Translations under genes and position numbers: made by a program
The notes under the pieces: generated by a model
Told to the model about the DNA's origin: nothing
Seen by the model: the letters and a program-made list of their open reading frames with translations, nothing else
The model's database searches: none
Assembly: GCA_963855995.1 (NCBI GenBank)
Contig: OY979718.1
Location: 26,340,282 to 26,404,281, forward strand
Direction: 5' to 3'
Length of the DNA stretch: 64,000 bases
Origin: Muricea muricata
Lineage: Eukaryota; Cnidaria; Anthozoa; Malacalcyonacea; Plexauridae
In this document: piece by piece, positions 31,899-45,200 of the stretch
How positions within the stretch are numbered: position 1 is the first letter of the stretch
Layout of the letters: the number at the start of each line of letters is the position of its first letter

Positions 31899-32101
31899 TA
31901 TAAGATGAAACAGACTCCGAAAATCATCATCTTGTAAACTCAAGATTTGAGTTATTTAAATAAACAAGTCGATTGATTTGAGTTATTCAAATAAACAATT
32001 ATAAAGTCGAAATATCACCAAAATTTTGTGTCTTGTTTATATAAATAACTCAAATCTTGAGTTTACAAGATGATGATTTTCGGAGTCTGTTTCGTCTTAT
32101 A
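31899..32101. mobile_element. 203-bp hairpin MITE
   Basis: The terminal arms of about 70 bp are almost perfect inverses, for example TATAAGATGAAACAGACTCC against GGAGTCTGTTTCGTCTTATA. The short centre repeats TTGAGTTATT.AAATAAACA. No coding region. Confidence 0.85.
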
Positions 32102-32479
32102 TAGGGTAATTTAGTAAAGGTATTTTAGGCCTACCTATGAATCATGAAATAAGAAGAAAATGAGAATGAGATTCTGAAAGCAACCAGCAAAAAAATTAAA
32201 CCAGCAATTGCATACCCACTCTTACATATTCACTCAATACAAAATACCTGCATGTATAAACTGTGCCAGTTTGATTGGATGCAACAAGTAAAAGTATATC
32301 TAAGAATTGTAAACACCCGAAAGATACAAGTCTTCAGTCATATCAGTAACTGGTCCAAATAATTTAAAACACATACAAATTTATACAGTGAAAAAAGTGA
32401 CTACTTCATACTGATGCAAAAAATACACTGCTTGTTTCCTTTAATTGATTGAGCAACTCCTCATATTAAAAGCCTTAAG

Positions 32480-32708
32480 GCTGCTTTCCAGTTACAAGTT
32501 TTTCACACGTACGTACACGCACGTAAATGTCTAAACTCTTCTATGTAGTTTGCATTTAACAAATAGGATCACTAAAGTATGCTAACTCGTAGCGAATGCT
32601 GAATTCAATTCATCCCAACATTTGCTCATTTCAAATGTAACAATAAAACTGATTTACACTTTTACGTGCGTGTACGTACGTGTGAAAAAAGTGCAACTGG
32701 AAAGCAGC
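32480..32708. mobile_element. 229-bp MITE with GCTGCTTTCCAGTT ends
   Basis: GCTGCTTTCCAGTTACAAG and its inverse (..GCAACTGGAAAGCAGC) bound the element. The next stretch, CACACGTACGTACACGCACG, is also mirrored at the other end. No clear target duplication. Confidence 0.8.
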
Positions 32709-32894
32709 ATTTACACATATTTCGTGAGACTCGGGTCCCGCATTTCAATAGCCACGAAAAATAATTACACATAAAAAATGATGACTTGAAAGATATTAGA
32801 TAAAAAAAAGCATGCACAGATTCGTATAGTTAACGAAGTTACTAGAAAGCCGGCAGCCGGGTATCTAGTATTTACTTGCCGTACTAAATAGCCC

Positions 32895-33098
32895 CAACCC
32901 TAACCCTAACCCTAACCCTAACCCTAACCCTAACCCTAACCCTAACCCTAACCCTAACCCTAACCCTAACCCTAACCTAATTCTAACCCTAACCCTAACC
33001 CTAACCCTAACCCTAGGTTAGGACTATTTCAGATCCGTAAGAGCACCTAGTCACCTAAACTCAGGTTAGCATTAGGGTTAGGGTTAGGGTTAGGGTTT
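32895..33098. repeat. Interstitial telomere-type arrays in head-to-head order
   Basis: About 19 CCCTAA units (32895-33015) are followed by GGTTAGG and then a short TTAGGG array (about 33071-33097). The CCCTAA strand turns into TTAGGG, as in a chromosome-fusion-like or breakage-repair arrangement. Another degenerate CCCTAA array lies at 33408-33475. Confidence 0.95.
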
Positions 33099-33125
33099 AA
33101 ATACAATTTTTGATGCGACTCTGTC

Positions 33126-33214
33126 AGCGAGCATCCTTGGCGCAGTGGGAAGAGGCGTTGTGTTACATGGTGTGAGCAGTGCTTGTTCGAGAACCCATTG
33201 AGTCGCTTTTTTTT
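33126..33214 (+). repeat. tRNA-derived SINE head
   Basis: An A-box-like TGGCGCAGTGGGAAGAGGCG and a B-box-like GTTCGAGAACC are spaced as in tRNA genes, followed by a T run. The cloverleaf is not complete, so it is called a tRNA-derived repeat rather than a tRNA gene. Confidence 0.5.
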
Positions 33215-33407
33215 GTGTTTTTTTTCACATTTTTTTCCAAGTTTTTCTCGTCCTTAAATTTTTTTTCGTTCATAACATATTACTCATCCTTAAACACATT
33301 TAAAAATATTTAAAACGAAAAAAGCCGTTGAAATAGTTGTTACTAGTCAATATACAATAAGCCTGCGGGCAGGAGGTGCTCTGGTCGACGTATCTGAAAT
33401 AACCCAG

Positions 33408-33475
33408 ACTCTAACCCTAATCCTAACCTAACCCTAACCTAACCCTAACCATAACCCTAACCCTAACCCTAACCT
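33408..33475. repeat. Degenerate CCCTAA array
   Basis: About ten CCCTAA units with CCTAA and CATAA variants, between the two tRNA-like sequences. Confidence 0.9.
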
Positions 33476-33535
33476 CAACAAACCAATAAAATGGGAAGTA
33501 TCCAAGAAAAAAAATTAAAAAGTTATAAGTGTCCA

Positions 33536-33606
33536 AAGCAGAATCGAACCAATTTATCACGTCGTAGAAGGCGTGCGCCTAACCTTCTGAGCTAACGCAG
33601 GCTTTG
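33536..33606 (-). repeat. tRNA-like sequence (pseudo-tRNA or SINE)
   Basis: On the minus strand, TTAGCTCAGAAGGTTAGGCG (A box) and GGTTCGATTC (B box) are good matches. However, the T stem pairs poorly and the anticodon arm has 8 loop bases. Probably a pseudo-tRNA or SINE head. Confidence 0.5.
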
Positions 33607-34215
33607 CTAAAATTCTTTACAAACAAAACAATTTAAAGTTTATGAACAGCCGGTCATTTAGTAAATTTTGAAACGTGACCGGCTATCGACTGTCTAGTCA
33701 CTTCGTGTAATTAAAATATACACTATACAGGAAGCCGGCAAAACCCTGTGTTTCAGCCATAGTGTCTGTACAAAATTGGAATTTAGAAAACTTGTGACTG
33801 GTTTTTAGCTAAGATCTAGGTGTCTATACCATAACACCAATGTCATAATAGTCCCAAATGTAAAAGAAAATATTAATTTATTAAAAACATGACAAAACAC
33901 GTACCTTCAATATGACATGAAAACTTGAAGATGCCAGAAAACAATCTTGCTCGTAAATTTTTCTCGCAAACTTCTTGTCGTGTAAATGATTTATTGATCT
34001 ATAACTTGGGCTTTTTTACTGGAAATTGTTTATCGCGTATAAATTTTTTGAAAAGAACAATGCTAAAGTGCTAAACCCGCTTCGTTAAAACTTGAAAAAA
34101 GCTAATATTTTTATAGAGAAAACCAGGGGGGTTGAAAATAGTAGCGGGCTCAAGAAACGAGCCTGGTCAGTGGTAATTCGCATGAGGATAGTGGACCAGT
34201 TGTCATGGAGATGGG

Positions 34216-36060
34216 ATCAGCAAGGTGCAAATATTTTTCTTTGAGAACGTTAAGCCCAGTTAGGCCACGCGTTTAACATACGGTTTTCATTTGGAAATGA
34301 TAACAACATGTTAATGGTTTCTAAAATTTAAAAAATATTTGTAATTTACTTATGTTTTACGGTTAAGTGTGTTTTTTTATTTCTATTCTGATTTTCATTC
34401 GTTTCAATCAAATAATTGTGTTTCATTTTTCCTAATTTCGCTTTGAATTTTACGTGAATAGTTTCTGTGAGAAAAACCGGTCACCATGGGTTGGTACGTC
34501 TCGAAGGAAAGCGTGAGGAACGTGGATTCACAAATTACTTAAAAGACGGGGGGGGCATGGGGAGGTCATAACCCACTTATATTTCAACGAACCCTCTCCC
34601 CTAGTTATAATTTCTAGCAAGTCCTAATAATAGAAATCATTTCCTCGTTCTTTTAAACTTTGAATTGAAGCAATTTAGTACCGAAAACAATATTAGTGTA
34701 GCATAAAATAAATGTTATACTAGGTTACCTGGAAGATAGGGGAATGCTGCGGAGCCTTAATTATTTTATAAGTTATTGGAAAATGACATTTATGCAACCC
34801 AAAATATATTCAGTGGGAAAGTGTGCATTACTAGCCTGCCATTGCATTACTCGGCTTGGCTCAGTTTGTCTGCCAGAAGATATCATGTTCAGACTGGCTT
34901 AAGCAAAAGGGGTCAAAAGTGGTCAACGATGAATGAAGTCGAAAAGCAAACGCCTTATCGATAAGGAATAATTTTTTACACCAACAGTGAACTCTGAAAT
35001 ACTTAGTTGTTGTATAATTATGTTTGTTGGAAATATTTGCTAGAACACAAACACACAAAATTTAAAACTGTCGTAATTCCACGGCAAATAATGTCGTGTG
35101 AACAGCAGATGCGTTTTAGAACATAACATGAATATATTATGAAGCGTCTCTGTTCAACTGTGGTTTGTTAACTTCGATTATAGTTGACTATTAGCACAAA
35201 TGGTAATGTTGGAAAATTATTATCGACAAAACAAACGCGCTTTAATACAATTTTACAGACGCGATACTATCAAATAGAATGTATATTAAAATTCCACTGC
35301 AATTTAATACGAGATTTAATATTGTCGTGCGAATAACAGCTCGTTTTAAATTGTAATACTTAACTATTAACGCAAACAGCAGACTTCAAAAATGAATATA
35401 TTCAGTAAAACAAATTGTCTTCCTCTCACATGTATAATTCAACTTTGATAAGGCATTTGCTTTTGAGTTTTGACCACTGGATAGTGCATCGTAATACAAA
35501 ATAAAAATAAAATTGAAGCCGGAAACATTACATCAACTGATCAATGTAGTTTCTTTTAGAAAACTGTGAAAACATTTGTTTCAAAACGTAAGCTGTATGT
35601 CCTGTAGTAGAAGTCTGTAGCATTCGATGCTCAAGTGGGGCCATTCAACATGGCCGCGCAAGTCTAAAAATGTGACGTACTTCTGGCTTCAAAACCCGAC
35701 AAGCCAACAATAGATGCGCTATCGAGCTTTATGCTTTTGACTAACTGTGATTTTTTAAACAGCCAGCCTGAAACATAATATCTTCTGAACACAAGACATA
35801 ATTGGTGACGAAACACAGGTGAGGAAAGGTGTTCTGCGCATTTCCGAACGTGCATGACCACAATGCACTGCGGTAAACATGGTTTGAGATAAATTCTCCG
35901 CTACATACACAAATTAGGTCTGCCGCTTCGCTCGCTCGCTTCAGGCTCGCTCGCTCCGCAGCAACTATCCAACGATATTTTTGCTTTCAGCTTCGCTGGA
36001 TGCGTGTCCGTCCAGGCTTAATCATACCAGTCTATGATATCAGTGGGCAACACTAATCAA
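34216..36060. other. No gene recognised
   Basis: AT-rich DNA upstream of RPN1. A short GCTCGCTCGCTTC-rich patch lies near 35937-35975. No exon or element could be supported. Confidence 0.4.
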
Positions 36061-36206
36061 CCAATCAGATTTGTCCAACGTGTTCCAGTTTAATTCTGCG
36101 AGGTTCCTAAGCCGTAGCACTTTCCATCTTTGTTCTCTTCCTTGGTTTGAATCCCAGGCGACTTGGATTTTGTTTTAGAATCCATAAAAATCTCTTCCAT
36201 CGGGCT
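36061..36206 (+). promoter_or_regulatory. Probable RPN1 promoter and 5' UTR
   Basis: CCAATCAG (CCAAT box) lies 146 bp before the chosen RPN1 start codon. No TATA box at a fitting distance. Assigned by position only; the transcription start is not determined. Confidence 0.35.
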
Positions 36207-39200
36207 ATGGCACGCCATCATTTCCAACTTTTCCTCATCATTACGTTCTGCAGTTTATGCAGCATCTCCTTGCAGGCGTCAATAAACGAAAAACTTTACA
36301 ACAGCGAAGTGATTCGCTCCATTGATATCGCAAGCCAGGTCGTGAAGAGCAATGTCATTGTAACTTTGGAGAACACAGGCGAAAAGTCAACAAGTTCCTT
36401 TTACGTTCCTGTCGATGCAGTGCTTTCAAATCATCTAGCTTACATAAGTGCTTCGGTAAGATGATTTTGGAAAGTACATAATACATGTGATCTGTTTGAC
36501 TTTTTTATGTTACAAGACTGTAACTCGAATAGTATATACTGGAATAAAGTAGGTTATTGTTCAGCATACAGCAGTATATAAATGAAGTTTGTCGTTACTA
36601 GGTTGAGGGTGACGAGGAAAAGACTTCAAAACCACTGGATGTCAAACAAGTGCAAGTTCCAGAATTAAGGTAATTATTGAAGAACTAATGTTTAGTGGTT
36701 TAGAATGAAATACTTGGTATAAACCAAACTGTATGGGTTGAAGTATGCAAATTGTCAAATCCATATTCAGTCCCAAGACTTGAGGTTGAGTGTGTATGGT
36801 ATTCAAAAATAATCTAGATGCGCATCGCATGGTTGTAAAATACGTCAGGTAGGTTTGTTTGGAGCGATTGTAGAATACCTGTCCATTTTTTCTAAAGAAC
36901 GAGATATTGCTGTAATGATGTAGTATGAGAGTATGGCTACACAGTGATGGGTAGCTAGTGGATGGGTATTCTACAATTTAGCTGTTTGTTTAAAAAATAG
37001 GTACTGAAAAAGGGCAATGGCATAATGGCAGTCTCAAGATTAAAAAGTTACTAGTTTCTCGAGGTGTTTGTTAGGCAGACTGGAACCAATACATAATCTT
37101 ATTTGTCAATTGTCAATTTTTATAACGATTGATAGTAAATATATCAAAGTGGCAATCAGCAAGTGCTATGGTGGTTATTGACCGATTGTGTTGAGAAAGC
37201 AAGAATTCAGGGCTTGGAAAAATAGATGCATGCAAGCAGCTTTGGCAGGAAATTTATAAGCTCTCGCAGGAAAATGTCCGATTGTAGCATACAAAATCAT
37301 TATGTTTATAATTTAGACATGTTTTCTCAGTGGCTGTAGTTTAGTATAAACATTTCATTGCTACAGGAACTTTTTTGTGGCAGTATGTTTTCTGATCTTT
37401 TAACAAAATATACAACAAAAAACATGCATAACATACACTGGCAAGGAATATGTTGGAAGGAAATGACCAGTTTGTTTGTAGTGAGTTTTAGAGACCAGTC
37501 TATCTATAGTGAAAAGTCGTAGGTCCTTTCCTTGCTCCTGGGATTGCAATTTTGGGGCTCTTTCTCTCGCAACGTTTTTGTTGAACTACCCAATATAGCA
37601 TACACTATAAAACAGCATGCTTTAGTATCTAAGTATCTGTCATGTGCACTAGTGTTCAGAATTACTCATCTATCCATGTGTCTTGTTGGTGTAACTAACC
37701 AAGGGCTTATTCTAGTGCACAATCAAGATTCATTTGTTTTTGTTGACTTTGTACAGTACTTCACTTCATTGTGGAAATAATCATGCACACATACACACAC
37801 CTTAGGTACTCAGACTTGTAAGAGCACTTGAAAATTTTGCAACAAGACAAGTTTTGCTTTCTAGTAATTTTTAGTGTGTCAAAGATGATGATATGCACTG
37901 GGTTATGATCATATTGAACTGATTCCATTGCTTTCTATATATCTGATTTGACATTATAGCCGTACTGCTACACTATACCCAGGTTGACAATCTTGCCAAG
38001 ATCCCAGTAAGATCTTGCCAAGATCTTAGCCAAGATCCTGTCATGATCTTGCCAAGATCTTGACATAAATCCTGCAAGATCATGGAAAGATCTTACAGGA
38101 TCTTGCAAGATCTTTCCAAGTTCTTACAGGATCTTACCAAGATCCTGCAAGATCTTGCCATGATCCCGCAAGATCTTATTAAGAATCCTGCAAGATCTTA
38201 TCAAGATCCTGCAAGATCTTACCAAGATCCTGTAAGATCTTGCCATGATCCCACAAGATCTGATTAAGAATCCTGCAAGATCTTAACAAGATCCTGCAAG
38301 GTCTTACCAAGATCCTCCAAGATCTTGTCATGATCTTACAAGATCTTATTAAGAATCCTGCAAGGTCTTACCAAGATCCTGCAAGATCTTGTCATGATCC
38401 TGCATAATCTTACCAAAAATCCTGCCATGATCCTGCAAGATCTTATTAAGAATCTTACATGATCTTACCAAGATCCCACATTATCTTACCAAGAATCCTG
38501 AAAGATCTTGCCATGATTTTGCAATAATACTAGTAATCTTGACATAAATCCTGTAAAATCATGGAAAGATCTTGTGGTTTCTTTTTAAGATCAGAAAATG
38601 AAATAGCTTTCAGAATTATTCAGGCAAGCCAGAATTCCCTGATAGCTATCAAAACGTACTCACGAGACAAAATACCGCAGCATATATGTTCTCTACATTA
38701 AATTTAATTAAACTTATCAACAAACTCATGTATCGCACCATTATAGTCTAGTGCTAAATGTCTTAATAAAAGAATGAGTATTGAAGAAAACAAAGTGCAT
38801 ATGATGCGAATATAGAATCAAAGTTATTTGCTGCGCTATCACATCATTGTGTCTTTAAAAAAAGTAAACGAGAAATATCTTGTCTCGCCTTGATTTAATT
38901 GTTTGAGGTAACTTTCATTTGGGTATCATTCGGATTCCTGAAGCCTTATTCATGAACTTTGTTTAGCATCTATTGTGGTTTCGTGATTGGATGCTTTGGA
39001 ATTTCTTCTTATATCCCCCAGCACTTTTGGTTACAAGCATCAACAATATGACTTGATGTGTCTTCTGCACTTGTTAATTCTTCACCATACTTGGCGTTGA
39101 GGACATCTACATGGTAGAAATTACTGCAATTTTAGTTATAGATATATACTAGGCTTTCCTTTTTGTAAATTAATTCCCTCCTACAATTAATTCACATACC

Positions 39201-42200
39201 ATATTTCATAATTGCTAAAATCTATATTTACGCATTTTCTAATCAACAGTGACAGAATAATTTGTGCAAAATATTTGACATTATATGCTCAGACTAACAA
39301 AATGGAATAGCCCGCATCATATATTTTCTTACTTATAGATAGACATTAATATTATATTAATACAAAACTTCATTAAAAAATGCAGTTCAGCTTGTATAAT
39401 TAAAAAGTGGGTTAAGATTTAAGAAGACACACTAACCTTCAATACTTTTGTTTGGAATCGTTCGGCAAGTCATCTTATAATACTCAATTTCTTTCTGTGG
39501 CTGATACTGGAAACAAATAGCTGTTGCTGCAGAAGCGTAACTGTGTACACTGAAGTCATCTTGCTTTCCTCACTCCTCAGCTAGCTTTTAAAACGCGCTT
39601 TGGACTCACTAGCCAACGGTCGCCAACAGCAAATATGCAAAACATGCGATGATAACAAGATTTGCAGATATTAATCTCATTTGATCTGACACGAAAAGTT
39701 GCGATAACAACATGCACATGTGATATGCACGATATTCATATTCTTTCTGATGCATGTACAGTTGCGCGTGATATGATATATTGGTTTAAATACACGCAAA
39801 AATTATATCACTACCGTATAGCTCTGTTTTTAAAAAAATTATGGATTATATACGGAGTTTTTTTCATGTATAGGCATCGTGTTTTTGTATTGCCAATAGC
39901 TAGCTTGTACAAAATATACACTCTAGATTTTTCATACTTTATACACTCTAACTTTATTTAGCTTCCATAAACTTTCCTTATACAATGCAAATATCGGTGC
40001 ATGGAAATTATTCGTGAGTAAAATATATCACAGGTTCAATAACGAAAGGCATTAAAACTTGTAAAATAAGCTGCCGTGTAAGGTCTCGAATTTAATCTCA
40101 TATGATTAAGCCCACCAGGACACCTAAATTGGTAAATAGGGATTTTCCATTATTTTTCAAGGTCTCAACGAAGTTTTCGCTTTGTTTGGGGACGCTGGCA
40201 TAATGTTTAGTCACGATGGACCCCATTCCACTAAAATCGTGATTTTTTAAAAGCAACTCGCCCACCTACCGATTTGCGTGTATTTTAAAGGCAGCCGATT
40301 TGCGTGTATTTTAGTTTATTCGAGTCACGAAAATCTTTCGCGACTCTAATATAGGTAATAAATATAGGTAGCGATTGCTCTTCAAGGTTGTACTCAGAAT
40401 ATATTCGGCCCAAAAGGAATCAAACTTGTAAGTTTGTATTTATAGCTGAGAAGTGTGGAGAAGTGAATGGAAGATCATGATTCGATCTTGCAATATCATG
40501 GCAAGATTGTCGTAACATTATGCTGGGATCTTGGCAAAATCGTGATGGGATCTTGATAAGATTATAACAGGATCTTGGCAAGATTAGGTTGAATCTTGAA
40601 AATATTATATGTTGGGATCTTGGTAAAATTATGTTGAGATCTTGGCAAGATTATACTGGGATCTTGGCAAGATTTTAATAGAATCTTCATAAGATTATGA
40701 TGGGATCTTGGAAAGACCGTGATGAGATCTTGATAAGATCATGACAGGATCTTGGCAAGATTATGATTGGATCTTGATAAGATTATGATGGGATCTTAGC
40801 AAGATTACAATGGGATCTTGGCAAGATTACAATGGGATCTTCGCAAGATTACAATGGGATCTTCGCAAGATTACAATGGGATCTTGATAAAATTATAATA
40901 AGATCTTGGTAAGATTACAATGGAATCTTGACAGATTATAATGGGATCTTGGCAAGATTACAATGGTATCTTGGCAAGATTACAATGGGATCTGGACAAG
41001 ATTATAATAAGATCTTGGCATGATTTTGATGGGATCTTGGCAAGATTTTCCAAGATCATGGCAAGAAAATGACCAGATTATCTCTTTTCAATCTTGCCAA
41101 GAACTTGGAAGTATTTTGAAAAAATCTTGCCAAGATTCAAAATCTTGGCAAGATCATGACAACATCTTGCCGAGATCTTGCCAAGATCAGCATGTTTGCA
41201 AGATCTTGGCATGATCTTTCAAGATCATGCAAGATCTTACAAGATCTTGCCAAGATCCTCAACCTGGGATAAATTGTTAGTTTATATAGTGTAGATATAT
41301 CATGATATTTTGTGCAGATCTCAAGATAAATTACTACTACATGGGAAAAGCTAAAAAAAGTTCCTTTGTCACCACATATAGTGGCTTTGTAATCAGGCCT
41401 TAAAATATCGGTCAGTCACGGACATTGTCCGACCCATTCGTCAAATTGTCCGACGTAACGAAAAAAGCACCGAACATTCTGTTCGACCGAAGAAAATTTA
41501 ACGACTTCTATTTGTCCGACCCATGCGCATTGATGTCCGTCATATGTACCGTATTGACGTCCGACGAAACTTTTACTTTGTCTCATGTCTGACTTAAACT
41601 TAACACGAAATTCGCGTTTTTATCGGTGGAATTCAAGGTGTAAAGACAACGTTGCGGTAACAACGGCGACAAAGAACACGAAGACATGGTGGAAGAAAGT
41701 TTAGAAGAAACCGAAATTCAGAGTTTATTCTCTGATTTTGAAGATGAACTTGACTAAAAGGACCATAAATCTATTGTTGAAGTAAAACATTTGGAATGAG
41801 TTGATGAACGTACTTATAGTTATCGTATAGTGAACTATAACTTGTTTTGCAGCGCGTCTAATCGGCGTACGATTTGTTCCTACCTGCAAATATTCAATTT
41901 TTTGAACGTGTTATCGACCCACTTCTATTATTGACAACCTAAGTCGACTTTTGATGTATCAATGCCTATAACTGCTCAAAATTAACTCTCAAAACGATTT
42001 TAAAATAATTGATTTTCATGCCTAAATAAACATATGGCCATCGGACATAATTTTTAAAATGTCCGACCCATTCTGAAACACACCGGACATTTTGACAGAC
42101 GACATGCTGTTTGATATTTTAAGGCTTGTTTGTAATAGACACATACTATAATCAAAATTATCATTTTAGAAATCAGGTATATCTGAATGCTGCTGCTTTT

Positions 42201-45200
42201 GTGCATCTAGCTTGGGTAGTAAAGACAATATAGTAAAGTTGAATTACAACTAGTAACAATTTTTTCAAGGGAGGAGGGGCAGTCTAAATTACTACATGCA
42301 TGTGCCAAATCAATGCAGTCTTCACAATTTGGTTAAATTCACAGAGGGAAAAATTGCTGCTGATAATTTCAAGTTCAGCAGCAATTTTTGTTGTTGCCAA
42401 ATAACTTGAAAATAAGGGGAAAACTCTCAAAATGTTGATGATTTTTTTCATTTTTAACATAAACACAGAGGGTACATGTACATTGCTTTAAAATAGAATT
42501 ACAATTTGCAATGGCCAAAAAAAATTCGTCAGAGGCAAAAATTGCGAGGGCTGTCAATGTTATTGGAAAGCCGACATACATGTACTGTTTTGCACTGCAA
42601 TGGATCTGAAACATCATTTTGTTTCCACAAAATTACACTTAGGTTTGTGTTCACCTACGCAAACATACAAAGAAAATTAATTCAATGTATCCTACCATGT
42701 CTGTTTTTAGTTTTAAAAATCATGATTAATTTTATGTTTGACAAAATCATGGGTTGGTATTATTGGCAGTTCAACTCAGTTCAGAATGCTACATTAAACT
42801 GTTTGCCAGTATTGAAATGTCATTGTCTTTGAAGCATTTGATGCTAGCTAGTTATGGGTTTTAATGCTTTTATAGCCCTGACAAAGTGTTTGAAATCAGC
42901 CTGGATAGCCCACTTGCGTCTGGCAAATCTATGAAAGTTACTGTCGATATGACATTCTCTCATGCCCTGAGAGCGTTCCCTGAGAAAATCGGTCAAGCGG
43001 AAAAGCAAAATGTTGTGTTTGAAGGAAATCACTATTTCTTGTCACCATACAAAACTGGTAAACAAACAACTACAGTGAAACTAACATCATCGACAGTGGA
43101 ATCCTACAGCAAATTGAAGCCTGCAGCTCAAGATGAAGAAACAATCACCTATGGTCCATATGAAAATATCGCACCACTTCAAAAAAGCAGTATGAAAATT
43201 CACTACGAAAACAATTCACCGTTTTTGACTGTAAGTATTAATAATAGAGCTGGGCTTAAGTTTGGCTGGGCAAAAACGTAAATATGGCTATACAAAATAG
43301 CAAAAAACTGACATGTTGTACAGTAAATGTTTTTAAAGTAGAATCCTAATCATAACTGCGAACCTTTGTGATGTAGGTCGTTAATATGGTTCGCACAATT
43401 GAAGTATCACACTGGGGAAACATTGCAGTTGAAGAAACTTTCCACGTGAAACACACAGGAGCAGAACTAAAGGTAAAGTTGAAGATCATATTGCGCATAA
43501 TATTTTTCTTGCACGTTCTGTCATTTCTTGTCTTTGAATATACAGTATAACTATGTAATTAAATTAAGGCAAGTGTTTAAAACTCGCACGCTTAGACCTT
43601 GTTTCCAAGTTATATTGTGATGCCAAGGTCGCAATATATTCTGGTCGATGATTACTTCGAAAGAGTCAAATAATATTTCAATAACTTTTTTGCATTTTGA
43701 TTATGAGACAAATCTGTTCAAAATTTGTTGCTTTGAAATCCGTTTTTTACTAGTCAAAATAATATGAATTTTGAGTAATTTGTATTTATATATTTGTTGA
43801 AAAAGGGAACATTCTCAAGGTATGATTACCAAAGAAGTCAAACATTTGCTGTAGTAAAGTCATTCAAAAGCGTTTTACCTGCGGCGGCCGCTGATGTTTA
43901 TTACCGGGACGAGATCGGTAATATCTCCACAAGTAATCTCCTGGCTATGGATGACTCGGTGGAACTTGAGATCCGACCCCGTTTTCCCTTATTTGGTGGA
44001 TGGCAAACACGTTACTACATTGGCTATAATGTCCCTAGTTACGAGTACCTTTTCAGCACAGGTTTGTTTATATGAGGAGCTAGAACATGTGCAGTGTCAG
44101 ATAAGATAAGATGATTTCACTAATGCATTCATTACAGTGTCGTCCCCTCATTAAATAGCGATTTGCTGGTTTTTATTTAGCAGTTCATTGCTAGGACCAA
44201 TGTCACAAGGTCAGGTCATGCAGCATACTCGTGCATTAATACTCTTACTACCCTAGCTTTGATAATTTATGAGTTAAAGAGCATGCATGTTCTGCTGCTG
44301 TAAAACTTTGTACTGTAACCTCTGTCTTGAAAATTATTCCCTTTTCTCCAAAATAGTTGAGTTATAAAACCCCGTAAGTGCTGTAGAGAAAATTCTTTAG
44401 GCCTATAATGGATATAGACCTTATGCATAAGCCGTGATCTTGAAACAGAATTTACGCATCGCTACATTCTTCGCAAAGAAGTCAATATTAATAATTCATT
44501 TGCACTTGAAGATATTTCGTAAATAGCATTATATTATAATAAACTTTGTTTTCATATTTTACAGTACATCTCATTCTGTTTGTGTAACTAGTTGTAACAT
44601 GTTTGTGAATTTGCCCTTCTGAAGGGGTATACTGTTTTTTTACTTTTATTTACTAGGCAATAACTACCAATTGAAAATGAGATTCGTAGATCATATTTTC
44701 GACGACTTTGTTGTGGATCATTTTACTCTTAGAATTATTTTGCCGGAAGGATCAAAGTACGTTTTACGTTTCAAGGGCATTTAAGTAGATAATTTTGTTT
44801 TATATAAGGTTTGCTGGCTTAGCCGCAAAGATTCGAAGCAATCCGAATTCTCGACCGAAAGTACCAATATTCAAAAAATTTGGCTAACAATGTTTTTTTT
44901 GCGTTGCCACTCAATTCCCAGCTTTGGATTGTTCACATGGTTGGTTACCATTATTCTGGTTTGTGGAAGAGTACATTAGGACAAAATTACCAAGCATACG
45001 AATGATGAATACGAGTTATTCACTCATGTCCATACTTCTAAATGCGTAGTTACTTTTGTTCTCCGTTACGCTGCCGCAAGCTAATATGATAGTAACTAGG
45101 CATGTGAGTGATCTTAAAATGTGAATTGGTTATAAACAAACGTTAGCCAAATTTTGTCTGTGATCGACAAAAGGGCGAACAATCGACAAGAAGTTCAAAC

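Noticed and set aside
38082..38267. Repetitive frame reading ..[13 protein letters not shown]..
   Set aside because: It is the translated subrepeat of the fold-back element arm.
41685..41757. Short frame [13 protein letters not shown].. in the 735-bp MITE
   Set aside because: Too short for a transposase and without known motif.
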